Assembly (NCBI GenBank): GCA_023653785.1
Contig: JAMKCH010072562.1
Location: forward strand, 1-64,000
Direction: 5' to 3'
DNA from: Ophioderma brevispina
Taxonomy: Eukaryota > Echinodermata > Ophiuroidea > Amphilepidida > Ophiodermatidae
Length of the DNA: 64,000 bases
Shown one piece after another: positions 13,081 through 23,600 of this stretch; the first letter of the stretch is position 1, and the number at the start of each line of letters is the position of its first letter. The notes under the pieces are model-generated. The model was not told where the DNA came from. It saw nothing but the letters and a program-made list of their open reading frames with translations, and searched no databases. A program made the translations under genes and the position numbers.

Positions 13081-14209
13081 CACGAAGTCCAAGAATTTGG
13101 TATACTTACATATCCTTTATGACACGAATCCAGCCATATATGAAAGACTTTGATGTCTTAGCATCCCTACTCAGCTCGATTTTAAAAATACAACGTTGCA
13201 CAGCTCATGCTTAAATCCGTGAATTGTTGACCGCTCAAAAAGCACCGAAAACTTGAACAAATTAACAGCTAAACAGTCGTCTCACTACGTCCGGGTATAT
13301 GTTCGTAATTATGGGTAATCAGCGAAAATAAGCGTGCTCGTGCTATTCTAAAGAACATAAACCGGGAAACAATCCAGGGGTGACTCACTGTATCTAGTGG
13401 GCGACGCCCTTGTTTAAATTGGGATCTTTAACGGTTAAGAAATTACCGTTTCCAAAATAATCAGATTTTTTAACCATGACTGGAAATTAGTCAAGGAAAC
13501 AACGTGCGTAATAATATAAATAATAATTTAGGACTACATAAAAGGTAAAGATTTTCATAAGTGCTGTTTTTTGTACTGATTTCTGAATGTTGGTTATCCG
13601 CATCGGAACCGCTGCACCACCACCCCGGACTTTCAGACACCCCGTGCGTAGCGTTGTAGGAGGTAGGTACGGACGACGTTCAACGCTACGCGGAACGAGC
13701 TATCTTCTAATACAAAATGTTGACCACCCCTGGTAAAAATCGGGGTCCCTGGGGATGAGGCTATTAGCAATCGGTCCGTGGACATTTAATATTATGAAGT
13801 GCTGCAATTTGATCTGATCTCAATCTATTTTCCTTGAGATACAGCACACTCCACTGCAGCAGGAATATAATTTTTGATGATATAGTTTGAGTAATTTTTG
13901 CTGCAAAGTGTGATTTTTGGACACTTCATGCACTCAAAGGTACTCTTTGGATCTTCACTCCAAACCATGGATTAACTTGGAATAAGCGTAATGACCATCA
14001 GGTGCAGAATTCTAATTTTGTGCATCATACCGAGACAGATTAATACTCTTTAAGTTACCGCCTTGAGCTGACAGTAGTGGACACTACCTGCCGTTCCAGA
14101 CATACACATTTCTCTATCCTTTTGTCTTGCCCCTGGCTGCCTGTGAGATTGCGCTCCGTCTCAGACTAACAAAATCAGACCGAGCAAGTCTTTACTTAAG
14201 AGGTACATT
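13081..14209. other. Non-coding stretch with a short shared repeat at 13714-13783
   Basis: The only structure seen is the reverse-oriented partner of the repeat at 6391-6462. An inverted pair built on AGCGTTG (13641) and CAACGCT (13680) lies just before it. No coding signal. Confidence 0.5.
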
Positions 14210-14519
14210 AACCGCGTGTCCCTAAAAAGTGAAAATGTATGTGTAAAGCTTTCTATCTAAAATTATCCCATCTGAAAGGAATCTAATCTGATAACGTTTC
14301 TTTGGTAGCAAAACGGTGAAATTTCTAATTTCGTATAGGAGCAAATTATACAAATTCAGCCTATGTTTTCTATGAAATATAAATACAAATCATTTTATTT
14401 CATTTTCAAGTTTCTTTCTGTTGCCAAAAGTAGGTAGGGATCTATTGTGTGTCTTTTCTATTGAAATCACTAACATATCACTAAAATATGGATACTTGAA
14501 ATCTCTTGTTGCCCTTTAA
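14210..14519 (-). mobile_element. MITE family B, copy lacking a clean left end
   Basis: Opposite in orientation to the 39765 copy. Shared blocks are GTGTCCCTAAAAA, CCCATCTGAAAGGA, AATTTCTAATTTCGTATAGG and CAGCCTATGTTTTCTATG. It ends GAAATCTCTTGTTGCCCTTTAA, a worn form of the family terminus. The left terminal repeat is gone or replaced. Confidence 0.78.
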
Positions 14520-14639
14520 GTTGACTGGTCCGCCCTGAACATGCATGACGTCCTGTATTGTTCTATACACCGGGAAAAAAGCCCCTGTCTATCATAATGG
14601 AAAAGCCTGAGCAAACCTTGGAACTTTGCTTTTTTTTTG

Positions 14640-15610
14640 GGGGGCAGGGTTCGCCAGTTTCTTTCTTCCACAGGTGAAAAAAACCGTGGTTTTTTTCCGC
14701 GGTTTTTTTCACTTGGAAGAAATAGGTTTCTCTTTTTCCTCTTAAGCGGAAGAAACGAAAAAAGTCATTTAAAATTTTCCTACTTTTAAGCCAATGACTT
14801 ACACTTTTGGTTTTATATTATGCAGTGGAGTTAAATACAGTTAATAATTAAATAACCATTCAGGGATCCCAACTACCCCATGCAATTGCATAATAAACTC
14901 CACATTTATTCATAAGACCTAAATATAACAAATTACTGGAAGACACTGATGAGACACTTTTGACACCACAGGCCAAGCCTAGACCCTTGTAAAGGACTTG
15001 AACTCTTCCATTCTTTCTTTAAAAAGTCTCCCGAGCCATTTTCTCCCCACTAGAAGCAATACAAAGTTAGATATATGATTATACACAACATTTAAACAAA
15101 GAACATAATGGTTGCTACTTCTTGATTTGTATTTTAAATAGTATTGACCACTACAGATTTTAAACTTTTCATTTGTTTTGCATCTACAATTACACATTAC
15201 AACTGTGATAGTATAAATGTGCCATGGAGATTGGAAAATGGGTTACAATTACCATCTGTATAATTTGCCAAAATTGCAAACAAATTTACTTTATACTTGT
15301 GCATGTATACTAACATGCTCAATAGAAACGTGTAAATAATTTTGAAAAAAAAAAAAAAGATTGTCTTTAAAATACAAAATTAGTCCTTGTGATTTGAAGT
15401 GCAAAGCAGATAATACTTGTAATTTTAGTGTTGTGTTATGATACCTTTCTTATTTCTTCCAGTTCTTCCACTTTTCTTCCAGTTTCTTTCTTCCAGTTTT
15501 CTTCTTCCGGAAGAACTGGCAGAAACACTTTTTTTTTTCTCAGTGTTCTCCATTCTTCCGGAAGAAGAAATAGGTTTCTTCCCCGGAAGTTTCCGAACCC
15601 GGGGTGGTGG
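14640..15610. repeat. Two short repeats with TTCTTCC/GGAAGAA inverted boxes
   Basis: The stretches at 14655-14757 and 15455-15600 share CCAGTTTCTTTCTTCC and GAAGAAATAGGTTTC. The second contains a dyad, CCAGTTTTCTTCTTCC and GGAAGAACTGG (15493-15519). The first has CCGTGG and CCGCGG within T runs. Between them (14760-15430) is plain AT-rich DNA with an A run at 15346-15358. Confidence 0.45.
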
Positions 15611-16028
15611 GGGGGGGAGAGGTTAGCAAGATATCAAGATAAGGATCTATATGATCAGACAGATTAGGGGTCGACATGGGTTGCCAAATTACTATGGCTG
15701 TCCACGTGTTGCAAGATCCTGGCTACACGCATTATACGACTGTAGTTCAGCCAAAGCTCTTTGAAAAAGCCCTTTGGTTATGATCATTTTAAACTTTTTA
15801 ATGCAGTACTCCAAATAATTGAAAATGCCATATAGCATAACTGCCAAACGAAAAGGAGTAGAAATCCAAATTTTCAAGGACTTCTTTTTCTCTCTAAGTA
15901 TCTTTCATCGACCAACGAGAGACTGCGATGCAGAATTGACAGGACCCTTAGCTGCTTGCCATTTGAATGGCTATTTTTGAACACAAATTCATCTCTCGGG
16001 CATGTTGGTCTTTGAAAATCTCTTAGTA

Positions 16029-16150
16029 CCAGTGGTGTACCAGTGGGGGGGGGGGGGCGGCCCGGGAAGGCTCCCGCCTGCAAGAAAATTTGGAAGGGAA
16101 GCAAAAAAATGGGAAGGGGCCAAAAGGGAGAAGACGAGAAAAAATAGAAA
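16029..16150 (+). repeat. CAGTGGTGTA-headed repeat with G run
   Basis: CCAGTGGTGTACCAGT followed by a run of 13 G is the same head as the minus-strand repeat at 5275. The body differs, so it is a relative rather than a close copy. ORFs across it are artefacts. Confidence 0.45.
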
Positions 16151-16581
16151 GGAGTTACAAGAATGAAACTCGAACGTGACCATAGATTATCCCTATGGCC
16201 ATAGGAGTCAGAGAAAGTTTTAAATCTCAGGAATCACATAAAGAACAAGAGTGAGAGAGACAGGGAATGGAGATAGAGCGGTATGAAAACCCCAGTATCT
16301 TCCTGATGTGCTACCACTTTCAGATTTTTTCATCCCGGTGGGGATAAAAAAAAAAATTAAAAAAAAAGATTTAAGGTGATACAAAACAAACTTTAAAAAA
16401 AAAGATTTTAAGGTGATACAAAAAATTTGTCGTATGGTACACATCAACAAAATGATTAAATCCAAATTGAGAAACTTCTGCAGTGTGTCCCCCAGCGAGT
16501 CAGGTCTGGTTCCGCCCCTGTTTATTACCCTAGTAAGGATGCCACTTACATAGCGTGCAACTTTCAAGGCCTTATATACCA
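16151..16581. other. Non-coding stretch, no gene seen
   Basis: A direct repeat of AAAAAAAGATTT(T)AAGGTGATACAAA occurs at 16361-16386 and 16397-16423. The 131-codon minus-strand ORF (16220-16615) is built on those runs, has no family similarity and extends into the neighbouring repeat. It is not called. Confidence 0.5.
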
Positions 16582-17129
16582 TTTTTGTGTCGCTTGCCTT
16601 CTGGCAGGAAGACACATAGGGATCACTTTGTTCACTGCAGTCGTTGTAATTGGATGTCTGTGTTGTCTAGTGTTATGGAAAAGGTAACATTTGCCTGTTA
16701 ATATCCGAATACTTCGATGGATATTTAAACCAAACCTGAGTCATAGATGCCAAGGGATCCCGAATTTGCTGATAGGTCAAAGGTCACATACCAAGGTCAA
16801 AGATCATATGATGGTCAAGTTGTAAGATAGGTGGCTTGTTTAAAATTGGAAAATGGACCTAAATTGAAAAGTTGAAGTTCAATGGAACATTGATTTGGTC
16901 ATATGCTAATGAGGTCAACGGTCAATCCAAGGTCAAAGGTCATGTGAGTTAATGTTGTAAGTAGGCTGAAATGTAAAATTGACCTCAAGTGATGAACAAT
17001 TCATTGGAACCAACTTGAGTCATATGTGCAACATGGATCCTCATTGTGATGCGGTCAAAGGTCACATGATAAGAAGGTCAAAGGTCATATGAGACCTATC
17101 ATTGCAAAACCGCGATGGCAGGCGACACA
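16582..17129 (+). mobile_element. Dispersed element with GTGTCGCxTGCC ends and AGGTCA direct repeats
   Basis: The left end is TTTTTGTGTCGCTTGCCTTC; the right end, GATGGCAGGCGACACA, is its approximate inverse. The inner right half holds many AAGGTCA boxes, three of them perfect AGGTCAAAGGTCA (16774-16786, 16930-16942, 17075-17087) and one with a single change (17052-17064). A diverged copy lies at 40893-41465, and partial relatives at about 28100-28290 and 37735-37960. No ORF. It lies just upstream of the first exon seen of AGPAT. Confidence 0.75.
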
Positions 17130-17502
17130 TTCGGTCTGAATAACAGCATGTAACAAAATCGGATATTGTGGCTTCTCTTTATGGGTGACAATAGACTCAA
17201 GGATTTGATTCCATGTACTGTCCGGTGGATTACGTTGCATTATAATTTAAAACTTTACCAAGATTCTTCTGTTCTAAAAGTGACACAGCAGGCTTAGAAA
17301 ATATAAATTTTGCTGTTCCACAGTCCAGAATGGTTACACTACTATGTATTATGTAATATGAAACATGTATCTTTACTTCCTGCAAATTTTAGACCCAAGG
17401 CCTCCAGGGCATCGTTCAATTCACATGGAGTCCACTTACCTACGGGTTTGGTGACAGTCATAGAATGGTTGTAGTGATATTGTCAGTGATATGCCAAAAC
17501 AG

Positions 17503-17617
17503 AAAGGAGGGCTAAGTATTTCATCAAAAATTTCTTTTTTGCTGGGTGGTATATGTTAACAGCTTTGCTAGTTATACCCATTGCAGTCTTCAGACCTGGT
17601 GATTCCATTAATATGGG
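17503..17617 (+). CDS. AGPAT: AGPAT exon with N-terminal membrane segment
   Basis: Reads [27 protein letters not shown], then RPGDSINMG, and is followed by a strong donor GTAAGT at 17618. It lines up with the human AGPAT1 stretch from SAKYFF through the second hydrophobic segment to ENM. The frame is closed upstream by TGA at 17487, so the exon must start after it; the best acceptor is the AG at 17501-17502, although its pyrimidine tract is poor. An ATG at 17491 would need a missing base to join this frame. The donor leaves phase 2, whereas the next exon reads from phase 0. Either a base is lost or a small exon lies between. Another exon with the first hydrophobic anchor is expected upstream and was not found. 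Confidence 0.8.
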
Positions 17618-20600
17618 GTAAGTATCAGCTTGGAGTCATGAGACATGCAGAGCCTACTTTCAGACTGTTGTGCATTTTTTATGTGATTTTGCATTAGGTA
17701 AGATCGTTTGAATAGTTGATGCTCAAATTCACCCACAACCCTTTTGACGCTGGTCAATTCTGTATAAGGTATAACACATAAGCCAGTGGCTTTTGAGATG
17801 ACTTACCAATAATATTTGCAGGTCATTTAGGAAGCCATCTAAAAAAAACAATGACCATGCTTGTTTGGACTCATTTAAATGCAATTTGCACACTGATTCT
17901 GAATTTGCCCATGAACATAATTTTGAAATGTTTATAACAAAAGAAACCCAAAAATTGACATTTTATCTTTGTCCATATATACGTGGCTGCCGCAATCAAA
18001 GAGTTAAATGTGTAATATTCGTATTCAGATAAGGATTCAGATTTTTGTCTACCTACATCATTGTCAGCATCTTAAAAAAAGAATTGTTAAAAATGTATTG
18101 GAAAATTAGGCCAATTTATGCAATCTCTGGAACCAACATTTCCAAATTTGCTTGGTCAAACTTTTGAGGAAAAATGGCCAATTTATGTTAAATTGGCCAT
18201 TTCCAATGTAGTTGCAGGTCCCATTTTCTGCAAATGGATCCTACTTCCAGACTCTCTCTGAGGCATATCACTACCCGATGGTCTCCCAAATTGAGGAGGC
18301 CATCTAAAAACTACTGACTTACACATGTGTTATAACCTATAAAAAATTTACAAATTACAATGCTTGAAAGGGTCAATATTGAGCATTTACAATGCCCAGG
18401 TTCAAAGTTTGAAAACCTGTAGTTCCAAAATATACAGTTTGACTGATATCTCTTTTGCAGTCATGTGAGTTATGTTGATGAAGATTAGGGCCAAGTTTTA
18501 TTGATTATAGTAACAATAGGTTAATGCCCTATGTGTCAAAAGTGTAATCTAACAAAACAGTCTTTGGACTTCAATATCATGATAATATCTGCACATGATA
18601 GCAATCATTTATTTCTGCTCATTTAAAATGGATTGAATAATCATGGTATATTTGCAAAATGGAATAACACATAGATTATTTGTTATGTAATTTAACAAAA
18701 TGTAAAACAGTGATAAGGCGATTAAAAAAAACATTTTATGGGCCCGACCGACCCTGATTTTTCAGTTTTGCATGTAAAATCAGCCTGTTTTAGCCCAAAT
18801 TTATCAATTTTCACCATTTTTTTAGAAAATTTGTTTGTAAAAATTGTTCATTTTTTTCCTCATTTTTCAGGTTTTGGGGCTATTTTAGACCAATTTTGAC
18901 CTCCAGAAAAGAGAAAAAACCAAAAATTCGCCCGAACGACCGACCCTAACTTGAAAGGTCTGCATGCCCATAAAAGATGTTTTTTTCATCGCCTAACCCT
19001 AAAGAATGATAACATATCTATTATGTTAATTTAGGGTTTATGTGTCCTTTAACTCTTTGCAATTTAGCCAAAACTATTTTAAAATGTTTTGATTTAATGC
19101 TTTTTAATGTTAACATTTCAGGTTTAAAAATGAGAGTTGAATCTTGAGATAAGTGTGATGTTAATCGGGTCGAGTTCAGATTTAATCATTTAACACCATC
19201 AAAATATATGGATTTGTGTACCAGTGATACAGGCATTGTTTGAAATTAAGCCATATGTTTGGTAATTATATATTGTAATGCATCAAACTTTATAGATTGT
19301 GAAGACCATTTTGATATTATAAAGCTGGACGGGTATTTAGTTCTAGTAAATCTAGTGTTGTCCCGTCAGAGTAGGAAAGATGTACATGCACTCTCTCTTG
19401 CCATCTGTCCATTTTATAAAAAAGATCACAAATGTTCCAGAATGATATCAACCGAACGCAGTATGCATGCGTATCAGTGGTTTGAATGATTGACATTTGA
19501 ACACCGTGAACAAATTCTTGAAGCTATGCGAGGTACGTCACATGAATTTAATTGATAACAGAAGTGTATGAAAATAGCAGAAAAAAAAACAAGTGAGGGC
19601 CCTGCCAAAAATGTCCAGCAAAAGTGGAATCCTTTGTCATGATGTTGCCATCCTTCCCGCCTATCTAAGAGGACGGAGCATCACATTGTTCGAATGAATT
19701 CCTCCCCGAAATTATAAACTTTCCTGGTGTGATCAGGTGTCATTGCAGTGCAGGTTTGGCATGGACCAGTTTTGCTATGCAATTAGTTTATTTGATGTTA
19801 ACCATGCTAGTGAAAAACATGCATGCAAATATCTAAACATTGTGATATTTAAAAAAAAATCTCTTCCTCAAGGGAAACAACACACATATTAAAATGTGAG
19901 CGAGCTCAAATTCCACATCTTAACCCCAGCACTGCTTGTACAGCAATGACAGAACAAAAATGGTGAGAGGAAAAGGTGTAAAGCTCAATAGAAGATATCA
20001 GTAGCTTCCCACAATGCATTCTTCCAATGGCGATTTTTGTACAGGTATCATGTTAATCGTTATAGATGAAACATTGTTGAAAAACTGCAGTTTGTGATCA
20101 TACTGTTAATGTAGCCATGTTTCATCACTAACGACTCATCATCAGTACTTTGACAAAAACCTTCATGGAAGCAATGCATTGTGGGAAGCTACTTTTATCT
20201 TCTCTTGTAAAGATCACCCGTATTTGTAGGTCTTTATCCCCTTTAGCCTTTTTTGTCACATTCAGCTTCCATACTTTCTGCAGGACTGCTTTTCACACCA
20301 CTCTGACGCTTTTCCAAAAAGTGCTTTTATATTTCTTTTCCTCTAATAATGTTTTTCTTTACACTTTCATCTCACCCATTGCTTGTTTATCATTGCTGTA
20401 CAGATTGTGCTGGGGTTAAGATGTGGAATCTGATCTCAGCTCACTCTTTTAATTTTTGTTGTTGTTTCCCTTGAGGAAGAGATTTTAAAAATCCTGAAAC
20501 ATTTGGGTGTTTTTTAAAAATAATTCTTTGGTAAATAAACCTTTTATCCCCATTTTGGAGGTTTGTGTACAAATAAATAGTTTTTAATTTTTTTTTGATG

Positions 20601-23600
20601 GATCATTGTTTAATTATATGACTTGTTAATGGTTGCCTTTTGGCGACGCCTGTAGAATATATCCCAATTCTGTCTGGTCAGAGCTCCTGCAAACCTGAGG
20701 AGTAACCTTCAGACGATCAAGGCTCGCCAGAATGTGATGAACCTGGTCGCCTAATCCCCCCACCAACACCCTTTGAGGATCAGAGAATTCCACGGATTCA
20801 CTTTGCTACCAATCCAGGACACTGCAGTCACAGTATCCTATCGATCATCCTTGATCAATGACAGATTGTCTGAGCCTGGTCCCCTACTTTGAACCTAGAA
20901 GCAGTTTTGTTGACCCATCTAGCAAGCCCAAAGCTGTGACCTTCTATAGTAAGCATGGGTCAACCTCACAGACTCACAACTGGCGGGTCGTACAAAGAAC
21001 TTCTTCACAAGATCGGAGTAGAAGTTTCACCAAACTGCGTTTGTGGAGACCCACAAACCTTAGCCACATCATAGATGTTTGTGAGGTCTACAAGTCCCCC
21101 AGAGGAATCCCAGGCCTGATCAACCCGGTTGATGAAACTATCAGCTGGCTAAAGACGGAGCTTCCACTGTGATTTTGGACTTTCACGAACGAACAAACGA
21201 TTGTTGAATCTTTTTTGATCCATCCAAAGTGCCTCTGTTTATGCAGTTGGTACTTGTCTTGCACTATGCTAGTTTTTCACTTCACTTTCTTGTTCATGAA
21301 CTTATTCTTGATGTGTAAATAACTGTGTACTTCTCAGTGACTATTTTTCATTTCATCCTACAGATGGTGGTCATTTTGGGTAAGATATCTCCAAACTACA
21401 TTCTGTTTGATATCCACATCGAAAAACATGGTCTAGAGGAACTAGAGTACGATGGCCCATGTGTGATTGTATGCAACCATCAAACAGCAATCGATCAAGT
21501 TGGTAAGACACCCCATTTTACTATTTCTGTTTTTGAGGATAAGCTAGATATGTCTGTATGCCTGTATACATGCAAATTAGGCCAAGTAAAATAAATTATT
21601 AGTTTCTCGTCCATGCCCGCATCGTTTTTTGCTGCCGCATCAAAAAAAGTTTTTTTTTTTTACAAAAACAATAAAAAAGACAAAATTTCGATTGATTTTC
21701 GCTGTCAGTAACTTTCCTAGTGTCATTTGTAGCTCACTATGGATATATTTGTGTGATTTGACACGGCACATGTGGAAGTCTTTGGGAAAAGACACTAGAT
21801 CTATCTTCTTTTGTGGGGGGGACTGTTGTTTGGAAAAGGCAAAAAAGTACCCGCATCCTCCTTTTTGAAAAAAAAATGGACAAGAAACTAATAATTTATT
21901 TTACTTGGCCTTGTAGTTAGTTTTGCAAAGAGTAAGATATGAACCCACAACCATTTGTGTGGTTTTATTTGTTCCCATTGAATGATTAAATGTTATGAAA
22001 AAACATAAAAATACACACACAATTGTGTTCATTTTTGCATAATTTATTTTAATACAGGGTGTGTTTAAACAGAACCCCAAAACAGAAATATATTTCGTAT
22101 AAAAAAATGTGAAGCACCAACATTAATTATGAAATTGGAGTTGATAGCTCATTTATTTAAACTCATCTTAAAATGATTTCATTCGTTCTCACCTAGTACA
22201 ATTTGATAAAGTGCTACAAAATCACCCTGTAAAAATCAAGGTTATTCTTCGTATAATATTGCACAGAATTAGTTTTGTGCCAAAGTCTGATAATTTTGAA
22301 AGTTTTTGAAAGGTTATGGGGTTTTGCATCTTTCAGGCATTCTATCTCAGCCATTTTTGCATGCTTTTTACAAGCCAAGGTGTTAATGAAAGAGTTAGAC
22401 CAAGGCAACAAAATGTATATTTCAAAAACCTTCTTAATTATCGTTCTTTGGCACATAACTCATCAAAAACATGCCAAGATACTATTTGTGTCAACTGTAC
22501 ATACCAGGCCTGGTACATACTTTTAACATGAAATGTATTTCTCTGTGTTTTTGGGTAACTACTTTTTTACTCACCCTGCATGTAGCATGAAAAGTTTTTA
22601 GTTAAAGTCAAACCAAAGTTTTAAATCCGTTTTTTTCCCCGCTAACGGGGGTGGCTGGATACACCTCACACTCGGCAACACTGCTGTGTGAGGATTTATT
22701 GGAGCAAAAGATCATTGACCGGATGCCCTTCCTGACGTCAATCCACAGTTTTCGGTGGTGGGCCTAGCCTTTGGGCAACCATGCCCACCATGCAAGACAG
22801 CATGTGCTGGATGGCTGCCATTAGCTCTCCAGAGCTGATGCCCTTGTAGGTAGATCTTCCTTTTTCATTCTACCAGGGTAACCAGCTACCTTCCTCATCA
22901 GATTTTCTTAGAAACCCAATGGGGGAGCCGGTTTAGCCTGCCGCCGACAACTCGGTCGTGGGACAGGTAGTACTGGTTACCAGGATACCAGTACATAAGT
23001 AAATAATTATAAGCTCTAATTAAAGGTGCTTGTTCCAATTTATGTCTATTGTGTTCTCTACTTGATATGTGAGCCTGACAGTTGCACATATGCCCCATCA
23101 AGTACTGTGGGAAACAAACTTGCGGTTTTGACGATAGAAGCAATAATGTACATTACAAAGCCCTATTCAATACTGTGCTAATATTGATGGTTAACCATTA
23201 AAACAGCATTTTTTTGTTTATATCTTGGGAATGAAATGGATTTGAGGGCTCAAATTTCGGGACGACAATGAGAAAAATACGGCCTTTCATCAGATATCAA
23301 AATCGATACTACATCCGGGTAAATCGGGGGTCCCAAAGATGATTGGAACATGCACCTTTAAGTTATTGGAAAGAAAGTTTGAGTGTGGATAAAATGTGGA
23401 AATGCAATAAAAGCTAATATTCTATTTTACCTTTCTTTTAAGCTATACTAGAGGTGTGGCCGAGGGGACGCAGTACATTCATGGCTAAGAAGTCACTGAA
23501 ATATGCAGGCACCATGGGAATAGCGGGCATATTGTCAGGCTTGATATTTGTGGACAGACAAAATAAAGAGAAGGCCAAGTCAGAAACTACTAAAGAATGC

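Larger units (their letters stand above)
17618..21363 (+). other. AGPAT intron between the membrane-segment exon and the NHx4D exon
   Basis: GTAAGT donor to CTACAG acceptor. It holds a MITE (18714-18998), a foldback (19851-20491) and an RTE-like relic (20640-21175). No further AGPAT exon was recognised in it, although the phase mismatch between the flanking exons would allow a small one. Confidence 0.7.

Noticed and set aside
16220..16615. 131-codon minus-strand ORF
   Set aside because: Built over low-complexity A-rich direct repeats and running into the GTGTCGC-ended element; hydrophobic Phe/Leu runs come from the T runs on that strand.
16620..16680. Hydrophobic reading ITLFTAVVVIGCLCCLVLWK before a GTAACA, considered as the missing AGPAT N-terminal anchor exon
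   Set aside because: The same DNA recurs in the element copy at 40893-41465, so it is part of the repeat.
20150..20419. 89-codon hydrophobic ORF that could pass for a membrane protein
   Set aside because: It lies entirely inside the right arm of the 19851-20491 foldback.
21325..21363. Upstream extension of the NHx4D exon ([13 protein letters not shown])
   Set aside because: This is the pyrimidine tract of the acceptor ending CTACAG; the extension does not resemble AGPAT.
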